A stretch of 29,747 nt of DNA from Candidatus Epulonipiscium sp. (GTDB lineage: Bacteria; Bacillota_A; Clostridia; Lachnospirales; Cellulosilyticaceae): positions 1-29,747 of the forward strand of contig DUUM01000340.1 in the NCBI GenBank assembly GCA_012841565.1, given 5' to 3'. The position numbers and the translations under genes were made by a program. Below the pieces are notes generated by a model. That model saw only the letters and a list, made by a program, of their open reading frames with translations, had not been told where the DNA came from and made no database searches. How positions within the stretch are numbered: the stretch's first letter is position 1; the number at the start of each line of letters is the position of its first letter. Shown piece after piece: positions 16,271 through 24,346 of this stretch.

Positions 16271-17047
16271 TCACCCCTGAATCATCCTCTTGCTTTTCTG
16301 TTGCTCCCCTCTTTGTCGTAGAATAAAGAATCGTATGCCCCAGTTCTCATAAGCATCTTCTTGTTGGACCTTTGTTAGTTTGTGTGAAAACACTAAAAAC
16401 ATCTTTTTATGATTCAGCTCATCTTGAGAAATAATCTCACTAATCTCTATTAGTTCTTTACTTGCTAATAACTTCTTAATGACATTGTAGTGTCCTTTAG
16501 CATCTGCAACATCTACTGCAAAGGAGATATTTTTTTCTTTGTTAAAGGCAGCATGTGCAATTCGATTTCTAATCTTAGTCATTTGCCAATTCACAAATCT
16601 AAGCTCATATAACTGCTCCGATTTTTCACATAGCTCTCTATTATACAACAACTTTTGCATTGTCATTCGCTCACTATATTCACTTGCATCTAGGTCATAT
16701 ACTTCACACAAATGGGACAATACTGCCTCTACCAAACAAATATAGCCATATCCAATATAATCTTTTAACCAATACTGCTTGATCCCTCTAATATTAAAGT
16801 TTTTTTCATAAATAGCTAATTGCTTTGGACTCGTATCTAGTCCTTGTTTAAGATATAAGTTATAACTCATGGCCTTGGGCCCTGCTAGCAAAAGTTCTAT
16901 GGGGTTTTGCTTGTTTACATTTTGTTGATTTTGAGCTAGGGCATCTTCAAATCTAAGTCTACTTTTATAACTTGAAGATATTTTAGAATCTTTGTTATTG
17001 ATAAAGCCAAAGAGTCCCTGGGCATAACTAATTCCATAGGAATATCT
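16271..17047 (-). pseudogene. fused type III CRISPR-Cas remnant: RAMP piece + HEPN + Csx20-like
   Basis: The frame is open from 17047 to a TGA at 16271 (258 codons). Its start overlaps the preceding RAMP fragment in another frame. The first part reads YAQGLFGFINNKDSK, then YKSRLRFEDA, LLLAGPKAMSYNLYLKQG and IRGIKQYWLKD. That is the order of blocks in TIGR03986-type RAMP proteins (GFV, SRxRFxDA, LASPKPxxY, RGxKxYW). It then passes into a helical domain with RNRIAHA, a HEPN RxxxxH ribonuclease motif (Arg and His 160 and 165 of the open frame). A Csx20-like stretch follows: MFLVFSHKLTKVQQEDAYENWGI. The final residues are out of frame. There is no upstream start. I read it as parts of two or three genes joined by deletions; a product from an internal ATG is possible. 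Confidence 0.6.
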
Positions 17048-17451
17048 TTAATTTTTTGTATTATATCCATAGCACCAGATAAGTCTTCTAAAAGATACTC
17101 TTGCCACTGATCTATCTCGCCAAGGTTAAAAACGACCTCTTTTGCCTCACACAGCTTAAAAGCACCCAGTCCACTGGTTTTTTGCGCCCCCAACTGGATA
17201 ATTTGCATATTAAGTGTCTTTAGGCACCTATAAATCATATTTTTATGCTGCTCATGGTCCTGGGGCTCTGAATGAATCTCAAATTTAAGGGTAAATTTCA
17301 TACCCGGAGCCAAATAAATTCGCTTTATTTTCTGCCCATGTACAGCTGAACCCGTCTTTTTATCAATTCTTACCCCGTCTCTTCTTTCAAGACTTCTTAT
17401 AGCTGCAAAACCGTCGGATACAAACACTTGGCTACTTCTATTTTGCGTCAG
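16936..17451 (-). pseudogene. Csm3-like RAMP (Cas7 family) fragment
   Basis: This is the C-terminal part of a Cas7/Csm3-type RAMP protein, the backbone subunit of type III effector complexes. It shows SSQVFVSDGF, ERRDGVRIDKKTGSAVHG, LAPGMKFTLKFEI, and the glycine-rich loop LGAQKTSGLGAFKL (about residues 79-92 counted from the GTG at 17427). The amino third of the family is missing: the open frame begins just after a stop with a possible remnant start (CTG ACG CAA AAT at 17451). Past about position 17050 the reading is probably out of frame, because the other frame there carries RAMP-like sequence. No Cas10, Cas1 or Cas2 is present. Confidence 0.65.
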
Positions 17452-17454
17452 GAT

Positions 17455-17550
17455 TCATCTCCTTTTCTTAAATGATAGCGACAAATCTCTGTTAAAATCA
17501 TCATGTTTGCCACTTTTTTTTAATATTTTCTTTAACCGATCACGACCTCC
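17455..17550 (-). pseudogene. possible C-terminal end of an upstream cas gene
   Basis: A 31-residue open tail, DRLKKILKKSGKHDDFNRD followed by LSLSFKKRR, ends at a TGA directly before the RAMP fragment. Its codon pattern looks coding and the position suggests the preceding gene of the same operon. There is no start. Overlapping it in another frame, VANMMILTEICRYHLRKGDES is also open, so the true frame is not settled. Bases 17551-17668 show nothing else. Confidence 0.3.
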
Positions 17551-17668
17551 TCATGACCTCCTATAGAATCTTATTTTTGAGCCATTAGCACTATTGTACT
17601 ATAGTAGCTGCTACATTGCATACTTATTTTTAATGTTTAGACCGCTTATGTAACACGTAATATAATAC

Positions 17669-17712
17669 AAAAAAATTAGATTGCTCTAGGGACTGTATCC
17701 CCTTAGCAATCT
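17669..17712 (-). terminator. terminator of the second toxin-antitoxin operon
   Basis: Arms AGATTGCTCTAGGG (17678-17691) and CCCCTTAGCAATCT (17699-17712) pair with minor mismatches. A minus-strand T run (plus-strand A7 at 17669-17675) follows. The toxin stop codon lies in the stem. Confidence 0.7.
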
Positions 17713-18013
17713 ACAATAACCAATTATACTGCCTACGCCCATACAATATTCTATGAATTTTAACGGTATCATCTTTGATAACATAAAACACAATATAATT
17801 TTCTATAATTAACGTCCTGTATCCTCTAATTCTTAGCTGCGAATCTTTTGCTCTAGGGCATCTTTCTGGCATTTCAGATAAACTATTAATTTTCTCAACC
17901 ATAAGGTCATAATATTTTATGGCTGCTTGTGGTGATAATGTATTTAAATATTCTATAATCTCTTTGAAATCATTTTGCGCTGTTGGATAGATTCTTACTT
18001 TATAGATTGCCAT
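17711..18013 (-). CDS. RelE/ParE-family toxin (second module)
   Basis: This 100-residue protein shares the family plan with the toxin at 4395: YKVRIYPTAQNDFKEIIEYLNTLSPQAA, MPERCPRAKD, YRTLIIENYIVFYVIKDDTVKIHRILYGRRQYNWLL. The ILYGRRQY ending is the typical RelE/ParE C-terminal strand. Against the first toxin it is clearly diverged, so this is a paralogous family member rather than a recent duplication. It overlaps the antitoxin by 14 bp, the same overlap seen in the first module. Confidence 0.9.
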   Translation of the reverse strand: MAIYKVRIYPTAQNDFKEIIEYLNTLSPQAAIKYYDLMVEKINSLSEMPERCPRAKDSQLRIRGYRTLIIENYIVFYVIKDDTVKIHRILYGRRQYNWLL

Positions 18014-18272
18014 GAATATTATTCCTCATCTTTTCAGCAAACAAAGCAAAATCCACACCCTCGTCACCATGGTTTATTTCTGCTTCAGCTTCAGCTAACT
18101 TTGCATATAATTCCAGCTGAGCTTGCTGTCTTTCGTAAGTTTCAATACTCATAACAACCATGTCACCAATTCCATTTTTGGTAATGAAAATAGGCTCTCG
18201 GCTAGTTTTACAAATTTCCGATATTTCATTAGATTTGTTTCTTAAATCTGATATTGGTCTGATACTTGGCAT
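18000..18272 (-). CDS. Phd/YefM-family antitoxin (second module)
   Basis: This 90-residue antitoxin begins MPSIRPISDLRNKSNEISEICKTSREPIFITKNGIGDMVVMSIETYERQ, matching the Phd/YefM N-terminal DNA-binding domain, followed by a charged toxin-binding tail (KLAEAEAEINHGDEGVD). The ATG follows GGAGGTG. The palindrome at 18308-18333 inside its promoter is the likely autoregulatory operator. As in the first module, it precedes its toxin. Confidence 0.9.
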   Translation of the reverse strand: MPSIRPISDLRNKSNEISEICKTSREPIFITKNGIGDMVVMSIETYERQQAQLELYAKLAEAEAEINHGDEGVDFALFAEKMRNNIHGNL

Positions 18273-18307
18273 AAGAAAACACCTCCGTTCATTGATATTT
18301 TCACCTT

Positions 18308-18336
18308 TATTATATCATAATTATGATATAATACAA
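18308..18336 (-). promoter_or_regulatory. promoter with 26-nt palindromic operator
   Basis: Bases 18308-18333 form a perfect palindrome (half-site TATTATATCATAA). On the minus strand TTGTAT (18331-18336) and TATAAT (18309-18314) are 16 bp apart, so the palindrome fills the spacer and covers the -10 box. It lies 36 bp before the antitoxin start. A repressor bound here would block RNA polymerase, as expected for toxin-antitoxin autoregulation. Confidence 0.7.
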
Positions 18337-18354
18337 CTTAAAGACTTTTTTCTT

Positions 18355-19158
18355 TTAGTGTAATATACCATACAGCTGCTCTGCTATGACCTGATACCCC
18401 TCACTACTTGGATGAAAGTTATCCTCTGCAAGATAAGTATCTAGGTGATACTCAAACTGCTCATAAGTCGGAACATAAGTCATTTTTGAATCCACACTTA
18501 CAATGCGCCTTGTTTCGTAGTTCCATTCTAACAGGAGCCTGGCATTTTGAGCTTGTTCTTGGTTATAAGGATTATATAAACCAACAAGGGCTAACTGGGC
18601 CTTTGGGTTTACTTCCCGAATTCTCTTAATAATAAGCTGAAGATTCTCTTTATAGCTTTCAAGTGTTTCCTGGTACCTAATATCTAAAGACAGGGTATCT
18701 TCCAGGGCTACACGATTTAAATCGTTACCACCAATAGAAATAATAATTGTATCCGCTGCTGATATTAAGGATTCGTTTTCTGGCCCAGTAATGAGTGTTA
18801 ATAAATCACCACTTAGGTAGCCTGGAACCGAAATATTACTGACCTGAGTGGGTGTTGTTTGCTCTTTACCTATTAGGTCCGTGTAGCGTTTTCCAATTCC
18901 CATACCTGGTCCATCTCCAATACCAAAGCCTATAGAATCGCCCATAATAAGGATATCCATACCTTTGTCTATGTCTTGATTCTTGTCCTGATTTTCATTG
19001 GATGGCGTTACGCTCCCACTTTGATCACCTGGCACTTCTAATGCTGCTTCCTTACTTGTTTTACTTATATTAATAGAAGTAATAAACCCAACACTAAAAA
19101 CAAGTGCCAGAGATATTGATATAACTACTAATAAGGGCCATATAAACTTCTTTATCAT
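18355..19158 (-). CDS. membrane-anchored SGNH/GDSL hydrolase
   Basis: This 267-residue secreted or membrane-anchored esterase begins with a positively charged start and one hydrophobic helix (residues 4-28), then a low-complexity linker (about 35-65). The SGNH core follows: block I MGDSIGFGIGDG with the catalytic Ser, block III SIGGNDLNR with Gly and Asn, and block V DNFHPSSEGYQ with Asp and His near the carboxyl end. The family contains lipases, acyl esterases and peptidoglycan or polysaccharide deacetylases; the substrate is unknown. There is no lipobox cysteine, so it is probably tethered by the helix. AAGGAG precedes the ATG. Confidence 0.88.
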   Translation of the reverse strand: MIKKFIWPLLVVISISLALVFSVGFITSINISKTSKEAALEVPGDQSGSVTPSNENQDKNQDIDKGMDILIMGDSIGFGIGDGPGMGIGKRYTDLIGKEQTTPTQVSNISVPGYLSGDLLTLITGPENESLISAADTIIISIGGNDLNRVALEDTLSLDIRYQETLESYKENLQLIIKRIREVNPKAQLALVGLYNPYNQEQAQNARLLLEWNYETRRIVSVDSKMTYVPTYEQFEYHLDTYLAEDNFHPSSEGYQVIAEQLYGILH

Positions 19159-19200
19159 TTATTTTCTCCTTCCTAACCTTTTATCCTATAGCCATTTGTC

Positions 19201-20211
19201 CTAGACCAGTACATCTTTTTTATTAAACACTAAAAAGCTTATCCCCAAGAATATAAGAGCCCATAAGCTCAGTATGACAATGGAAAAGCTTAGGCTCATC
19301 CCTTCAATTGGCTGATAGGACCCGGTTAAATAACGGGTAAGGTCTAAATTTGTTACAAAGAAGTATTTAACGGCTACCCATTCGGATAAGAAAAACTGGA
19401 GAAATTGTCCCCCTATAAGGGCTGCCATGAGTAAACTAATAGCAGACGCACTGCTTTTAACAAGAACAGAGATTAGGAAGGTGATGGTGGCTATAACAAC
19501 CGAGACAAACCATCCCAGTGAGTAAACTAATACGGCATACTTAAAGCGTGTCACTAAGATCACAGCATCTGTATTTAATTGTCCTTCTCTCAAACTAAAA
19601 CCAGTTGCAACAGGTTCATTAAATCCCCATTGGCCAAAAAAAACATAGGATATGAGTGTGGATAAAATACCAATCATAAATACCACCAAGGTGCTCATCA
19701 TAAGAAGGGCAATATATTTACTTAACAAAATCTTCCACCGGGGGACTGCCCTTGTCAGTAGCATCTTAATGGTTTTTGTGGAAAATTCACTGGAAACTAA
19801 ATCCGCCGCTAAAATACCCATTAAAAGTGGTATAAAAAGCATAATGCCTTGTTCTACGAATCCAACACTAAACTTAGCCGCGCTTGGGGTTATAGGGTTA
19901 ATATCATTCTCTACAAAATACGTTAATTGTTGCATTTCTATTTCAAGAGTTGAAACCACGTTCTCTGGAATATTAGGACTCTCTAGTCGCCTCTTTAGAT
20001 CACTTAGCCTTTGAGTTGTAAGGCTTTTCCAATCATAGGATCCGCCTTCTGCCAGGCCCTCAATCCTGGCAACATTCTTATCGTAAGCATATTTTTGTCC
20101 ATATGACATCAGCCCAATAAAAACCAAAAGCAAGATGGCTATAAGCTGCATCTTTTTCTTTAATAATAGTTTCATTACCTCGTTTTGTACTAATAAGTTC
20201 ATAAACATCAC
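19201..20211 (-). CDS. ABC-2 type transporter permease
   Basis: This 336-residue integral membrane protein has a first helix at about residues 18-38, a large outside loop (about 45-120), then five more hydrophobic segments ending at LSLWALIFLGISFLVFNKKD. This layout, with the FSTKTIKMLLTRAVPRWKILLSKY motif after helix 2, matches ABC-2 permeases of the bacitracin (BcrB)/NatB type. It starts 5 bp after the ATPase gene on the same strand, so the two form an exporter: two ATPase subunits with two permeases. The substrate is unknown; peptide antibiotic or ion export are common for this type. Confidence 0.85.
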   Translation of the reverse strand: MMFMNLLVQNEVMKLLLKKKMQLIAILLLVFIGLMSYGQKYAYDKNVARIEGLAEGGSYDWKSLTTQRLSDLKRRLESPNIPENVVSTLEIEMQQLTYFVENDINPITPSAAKFSVGFVEQGIMLFIPLLMGILAADLVSSEFSTKTIKMLLTRAVPRWKILLSKYIALLMMSTLVVFMIGILSTLISYVFFGQWGFNEPVATGFSLREGQLNTDAVILVTRFKYAVLVYSLGWFVSVVIATITFLISVLVKSSASAISLLMAALIGGQFLQFFLSEWVAVKYFFVTNLDLTRYLTGSYQPIEGMSLSFSIVILSLWALIFLGISFLVFNKKDVLV

Positions 20212-20216
20212 ACTTT

Positions 20217-21128
20217 CTACTGGACTGTCTGATTATCTGTTAGGGTTAAGAACAGATCTTCTAGGGTTCTATTTTTAGTGGTTACATATTGAAGTTCTAG
20301 CCCCGCCTGCATGAAGGATTGATTGATTTTAGGGAGGTTTTGTACATCTGCCACAGCCGTTAATTGGTTGTTCTGAATCACCGATTCAATCTGAAAATTA
20401 GTTTTTAAAAGTTCCTGGCCTTTTTTAGGATTATTCAAGACCCAAACGACTTCCCCAGTTGAGATTATTTCATCTATTGAGGCGTTTTTAATGATGGTGC
20501 CTTGATTAATAATGGATACTTTATCACACATTAACTGCACTTCACTAATAAGGTGGGATGATATTAATACTGAAATGCTTTTTTTTTTGGCCAGGCCTTT
20601 TACAATTTCCCGAAATTCATGAATACCTTGTGGATCTAGCCCATTGGTAGGCTCATCTAAAATTAGCAATTTGGGCCTATGAATGAGGGCCTGGGCTAGA
20701 CCTATTCGCTGTTTCATCCCCATGGAATAAATCTCCACTTTGTCATGAATACGTTTTTCCATGCCGACTAATTCAACAGCCTCATCGATATCTTTTTTAG
20801 TCACACCCTCTGACATAGCCCCTAGCATTTCAAGATTTTTATAGCCACTCATGTAGTTATATAAATCTGGCCCTTCTATGATACATCCCACATTAGACAT
20901 GGCTTTGACATAGTTATGTGTAATGGATTGTCCGCAGATATGAATGGTACCTGAACTAGGCCTAGATAAACCTACAATCATCCTTAATGTCGTTGATTTC
21001 CCTGCTCCATTAGGTCCTAAAAACCCCAGTATTTCGCCTGCCTCAATATCAAAGCTGATTCCTTTTATAATTTCTTTGTTTTTGATTTTTTTAGTTATAT
21101 CTAAAACCTTCAAAACATTTGTGTCCAT
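20217..21128 (-). CDS. ABC transporter ATP-binding protein (BcrA type)
   Basis: This 303-residue ATPase energises the permease encoded downstream. Walker A is GPNGAGKST (38-46), the signature is YSMGMKQRIGLAQAL (about 131-145), Walker B is LLILDEPTNGLDP (about 150-162), and the H-loop is ISSHLISEV. The 80-residue tail after the core is typical of the BcrA/DrrA subfamily. AAGGAGGGACT precedes the ATG. The region upstream contains decayed sequence, so its promoter cannot be placed with confidence. Confidence 0.93.
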   Translation of the reverse strand: MDTNVLKVLDITKKIKNKEIIKGISFDIEAGEILGFLGPNGAGKSTTLRMIVGLSRPSSGTIHICGQSITHNYVKAMSNVGCIIEGPDLYNYMSGYKNLEMLGAMSEGVTKKDIDEAVELVGMEKRIHDKVEIYSMGMKQRIGLAQALIHRPKLLILDEPTNGLDPQGIHEFREIVKGLAKKKSISVLISSHLISEVQLMCDKVSIINQGTIIKNASIDEIISTGEVVWVLNNPKKGQELLKTNFQIESVIQNNQLTAVADVQNLPKINQSFMQAGLELQYVTTKNRTLEDLFLTLTDNQTVQ

Positions 21129-21273
21129 ACAGTCCCTCCTTCTTCCGTAATATCTTAATACTTATTATACCTCTAAACACAAGATATATTCAACCATATA
21201 TCCAGATATAGTGATGTTAGGGACAGTCCCTACTTTAGTGGGCTGAAGTGTAAGAAATAGTCTCCCTAGGATG

Positions 21274-21388
21274 TTATTTTATTCCTATATTTTTAACTTT
21301 CCAATCTTTCTTCACTTGATACATATGACTATTTTCATCTAATAATACCAAGCACACGATTAACCTTGTCACTTTTTATATTGTCCAT
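21274..21388 (-). pseudogene. frameshifted 38-codon small ORF and surrounding remnants
   Basis: An ATG at 21388 follows GGAGGTGTGT and reads MDNIKSDKVNR, then shifts frame into CLVLLDENSHMYQVKKDWKVKNIGIK and TAA (21274). The interval is one base off a multiple of three. Just upstream on the same strand, 21413-21510 reads LKALGITKKISF..., resembling the start of the ABC ATPase (LKVLDITKKI), and then an unrelated tail to a stop. The remaining part of the 21129-21514 gap has a dyad, TAGGGA-CAG-TCCCTA (21218-21232), of a kind often left by REP-like elements. Families not recognised. Confidence 0.3.
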
Positions 21389-21514
21389 ACACACCTCCAT
21401 GTTGCATTCTTATTATACATCACGAGAACGACAGTTTATGTCTATCTCACCATGATAATTAGAAAAGCTGATTTTTTTAGTTATACCTAGAGCCTTTAAT
21501 CCTTATTATGCCTC

Positions 21515-22435
21515 TTATAAGACTTCTTCTTGTTGGTCATCCCCTGATGCTAACATTTTAATCCTTTTATTTTTTCCTTGTTTCATTGATAAGAGAGTTG
21601 CATTCACCTCAGCCCCTAGCACAATGACGATACTACTCAGATAAAGCCAAATTAAAAATACGATGACCCCTCCTAAACTTCCATAAGTCTTGGAGTAACT
21701 GCCAAAGTTGCTAACATAAAAGGAAAATACTGCTGATAATAATATCCAGCCTATACTTGCAAATACAGCTCCCGGAAGACTCTCTAGAACTCTTATTTTA
21801 ATACCCTTCTTAATAGATGGTGACCATTTATAAAGGGCTGTAAATACAAAAATCATAAATACCAGTGGGATTAATAATTTAAGTATATTCCATATGGCAA
21901 ATACTGGCCATGTATAGGTTTTGACTAAAGCTTTAAAAATAACCTCCCCAAACACAAGTATCGTAAAAGCAACAATTAGGGTTATAAAAAGTCCTATGGT
22001 AAAAATAATTGAAAGTCCTTTAAGTTTTAGATAAGGCCGATCTTCTTCTAAATCCAGCGCTCTATTTACCGCTTTCATAAGGGACATAATACCATTTGAT
22101 GAAGACCAAATACTACCGATGGCACCAACGGACAAAAGACTGATACTACCGTCATTGATGATACCTCTTATAAGATCATAAAAAATATCTCTTGCATCTA
22201 CTGGAAGAGGTGTTAGGAGCTTTTGGAGTATATCCGCATCCGCAAGTGGTGTAAACTGTAGCATACTTAAAAAGAATATAATAAAGGGAAATACTGATAA
22301 GGTTAAATAATAGGCCAGTTGAGCGCCTATGGCAGAAACCCCATCATCCTTATACCTGTATATTAATTGTTGTAAAAAAATAAGCCATTTCTTTTCTTTA
22401 TATTTTTCGTTAAGTTTATTTATTATAACATTCAT
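21515..22435 (-). CDS. YihY/BrkB-family membrane protein
   Basis: This protein belongs to the YihY/virulence factor BrkB family (formerly mis-annotated as RNase BN), polytopic proteins of uncertain function. It carries the SAIGAQLAYYLTLSVFPFIIFFLSML motif of helix 1, IGSIWSSSNGIMSLMKAVNRAL, and YGSLGGVIVFLIWLYLSSIVIVLGAEVNA near the end, with six membrane segments in total. I start at ATG 22435 (306 residues), which follows GAGGTGG, not at the ATG 11 codons upstream. A short charged tail (KQGKNKRIKMLASGDDQQEE) follows the last helix. Confidence 0.9.
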   Translation of the reverse strand: MNVIINKLNEKYKEKKWLIFLQQLIYRYKDDGVSAIGAQLAYYLTLSVFPFIIFFLSMLQFTPLADADILQKLLTPLPVDARDIFYDLIRGIINDGSISLLSVGAIGSIWSSSNGIMSLMKAVNRALDLEEDRPYLKLKGLSIIFTIGLFITLIVAFTILVFGEVIFKALVKTYTWPVFAIWNILKLLIPLVFMIFVFTALYKWSPSIKKGIKIRVLESLPGAVFASIGWILLSAVFSFYVSNFGSYSKTYGSLGGVIVFLIWLYLSSIVIVLGAEVNATLLSMKQGKNKRIKMLASGDDQQEEVL

Positions 22436-22511
22436 TTTGCCACCTCTATTCCATTTTACTTGTATCATAAGTTGCTAATACCATTGTACTATAAATTATA
22501 ACAAGCCACAT

Positions 22512-22554
22512 AAAAAAAACAGATTGCTATAGGACTAATTTCCCATAACAATCT
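22512..22554 (-). terminator. terminator of the flotillin-CPBP-MORN operon
   Basis: Arms AGATTGCTATAGG (22521-22533) and CCCATAACAATCT (22542-22554) pair with two wobble or mismatched positions. On the minus strand the stem is followed by eight T residues (22512-22519). It lies directly downstream of the gene ending at 22588. Confidence 0.8.
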
Positions 22555-22587
22555 ATCATTTATACTCAGCTTTTATTCCTCTTCAAA

Positions 22588-23457
22588 TTATTCCTCAACA
22601 AATTCATCCTCTTCAAATCTTCCTTCTTGAACTTCTCCATCTGAGGAAGTCAGCTTACCATATCCATGCCTTAAATCATCTTTATAGTCTCCTACATAGA
22701 TTTCACCATCGGCAAAAACATATTTTCCCTGCCCATGAAATAAATCTTCCTTAAATTCTCCTTCATAAACATCCCCGGATACATAGATATACTTACCTTT
22801 TCCGTTACGCATACAATCCTTAAATGCTCCTATATAAATATCTCCATTTGCATAAACCATCTTACCTTGTCCGTTGCACATGTTATTTTTAAATGTTCCC
22901 TCGTATGTTTCGCCATCTGACAAAACATATTTACCTTGGCCATCGAAAATCTCTAGGCCATCTCGCAGTACTACCTGGCCTTCATACATGGTATCCCCAT
23001 CATCTGCTGTTGAAAAATATCTTTCTTCTCCGTACTCATTAGTATTTGTTTTGCTCGTGATAAATACCGTCTGATTTGGAGCATCCCAGCGTACATCACT
23101 ATTTAAATTTTCACTTATAAACCGAATAGGCACCATGGTTGTTCCATTTTTTAATTTTGGCGCTGCTAAAATTTGCTGTTTTTCATTATTAACAATTACT
23201 GTTTTGCTGTTGATAACGAGTTTAATCTCTGTGGCCCCTTTAGTAATGGTCACTGTTTGAATCTCTTTATTCCAATCTAGTTGAGCCCCTAGATTTTCAC
23301 CTATAGTTCTAAGCGGAACTAATGTCGTCCCTGCTTCTTGAATGGGTGCTACTGGTGTTAATATGATTTGATTGTTAATATTAAGTGCAATGTTTTTTGC
23401 ATACACACTTGTGATCATTAAGGATGCTATCCCTACAGTCATTAAAGTTTTTCGCAA
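22588..23457 (-). CDS. secreted CuAO-N domain / MORN repeat protein
   Basis: This 289-residue exported protein has a signal peptide (residues 1-20, ending SVYA), two copies of the copper amine oxidase N-terminal-type domain (VPLRTIGENLGAQLDW at 47-62 and VPIRFISENLNSDVRWD at 108-124), and then at least five MORN repeats. Examples of the repeats are GQGKYVLSDGETYEGTFKN, GQGKMVYANGDIYIGAFKD and GKGKYIYVSGDVYEGEFKE. The CuAO-N module is cell-wall or substrate binding in Clostridia; MORN repeats are beta-hairpin scaffolds. The start is TTG with GGAGG seven bases before it, and the gene overlaps the CPBP gene by 16 bp. There are no enzyme motifs. Confidence 0.88.
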   Translation of the reverse strand: MRKTLMTVGIASLMITSVYAKNIALNINNQIILTPVAPIQEAGTTLVPLRTIGENLGAQLDWNKEIQTVTITKGATEIKLVINSKTVIVNNEKQQILAAPKLKNGTTMVPIRFISENLNSDVRWDAPNQTVFITSKTNTNEYGEERYFSTADDGDTMYEGQVVLRDGLEIFDGQGKYVLSDGETYEGTFKNNMCNGQGKMVYANGDIYIGAFKDCMRNGKGKYIYVSGDVYEGEFKEDLFHGQGKYVFADGEIYVGDYKDDLRHGYGKLTSSDGEVQEGRFEEDEFVEE

Positions 23458-24341
23458 ATTTCTTCCTCCGCTTCTTCTGGTTCTTCTGGTTCTTCTGGTT
23501 CTTCCATAATGACAGGATTTCTATTTAAGTGAATAAGTGATATCACAATCGCCGGGATTGGTATCAGGAGTAATATAATCTCTGCAAACTTATACGTCTC
23601 AAGGAAACTCTCTGGAACAGTCGCAAATAGAATACCAAATAGATTAATCACCATATGCAAGGCAATGGGTGCAAGTATTGATTGGCGTCTTTCATACAGT
23701 ATACCCATGACTATTCCCAGTGCAAAAGCGTATGTTCCTTGTACAATATTACCATGCATAATACCGAATAAAAGTGCCTGCAAAATATTGGCTAACATAA
23801 AAGGTAATACTTTTTTCCCTTTATTAAAGATAACACCTCTAAAGATAAATTCTTCGCTAATGGGTGCTATGAAACCAACATATATAAATGATATGAGAGA
23901 ACCTCCGATTCCTAACCATTCCATATGCTCATCATATTCAGCAAACATATTAGGTAGCATGGGTATTAATAGGCTCATAATAATCATAATAAGAAGCTGC
24001 ATACCTATGGCAAGTAAAGTAATCCATAACATAGTCTTGCCTTCAAATACCTTTTTTAGGTCAGGCCTATTCTTCTTTGCTAATTTTTTGTAATACCATA
24101 GTCCAAATACGACCACACACACAAGAGATGCTAGAGACTGAAATATTAGGATAACATTTCCTGTCATCATATTCTGCACTTCAATGGTTATTTCTTCAGC
24201 CCCTAGTCCCTGAATTCCTAAAATAGCGCCTTGAACCACACCATATATGACCGAGGATATTAATACGACTATGCCTTGAATCAGAAGCACATATACAAAT
24301 GCCATTATACAACCGAATATTGCTTTTATTTTCTTCATCAT
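23442..24341 (-). CDS. CPBP-family intramembrane protease
   Basis: This 299-residue polytopic protein carries the CPBP (CAAX protease/Abi) motifs: ISEEFIFRGVIFN (EExxxR), LLFGIMHGN with its His, and the terminal ALHMVINLFGI with His and Asn. Seven or eight membrane helices are expected. Members cleave prenylated or membrane substrates, or act in bacteriocin immunity; the substrate here is unknown. The acidic tail (EEPEEPEEPEEAEEE) is encoded by a 9-bp tandem repeat. It starts 5 bp after the flotillin gene, and its ribosome site lies within that gene's last codons. The 3' end overlaps the CuAO-MORN gene. Confidence 0.88.
   Translation of the reverse strand: MMKKIKAIFGCIMAFVYVLLIQGIVVLISSVIYGVVQGAILGIQGLGAEEITIEVQNMMTGNVILIFQSLASLVCVVVFGLWYYKKLAKKNRPDLKKVFEGKTMLWITLLAIGMQLLIMIIMSLLIPMLPNMFAEYDEHMEWLGIGGSLISFIYVGFIAPISEEFIFRGVIFNKGKKVLPFMLANILQALLFGIMHGNIVQGTYAFALGIVMGILYERRQSILAPIALHMVINLFGILFATVPESFLETYKFAEIILLLIPIPAIVISLIHLNRNPVIMEEPEEPEEPEEAEEEICEKL
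23472..23505 (-). repeat. 9-bp tandem repeat in the CPBP tail
   Basis: TTCTTCTGG occurs three times head to tail, followed by a partial unit. On the coding strand it encodes PEE units. Because the unit is nine bases, copy-number change would keep the frame and alter only the tail length. Confidence 0.8.
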
Positions 24342-24346
24342 TTATT

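Noticed and set aside
23472..23505. CRISPR-like short repeats
   Set aside because: The units are 9 bp, directly adjacent and without spacers, inside a coding tail; they are a microsatellite.
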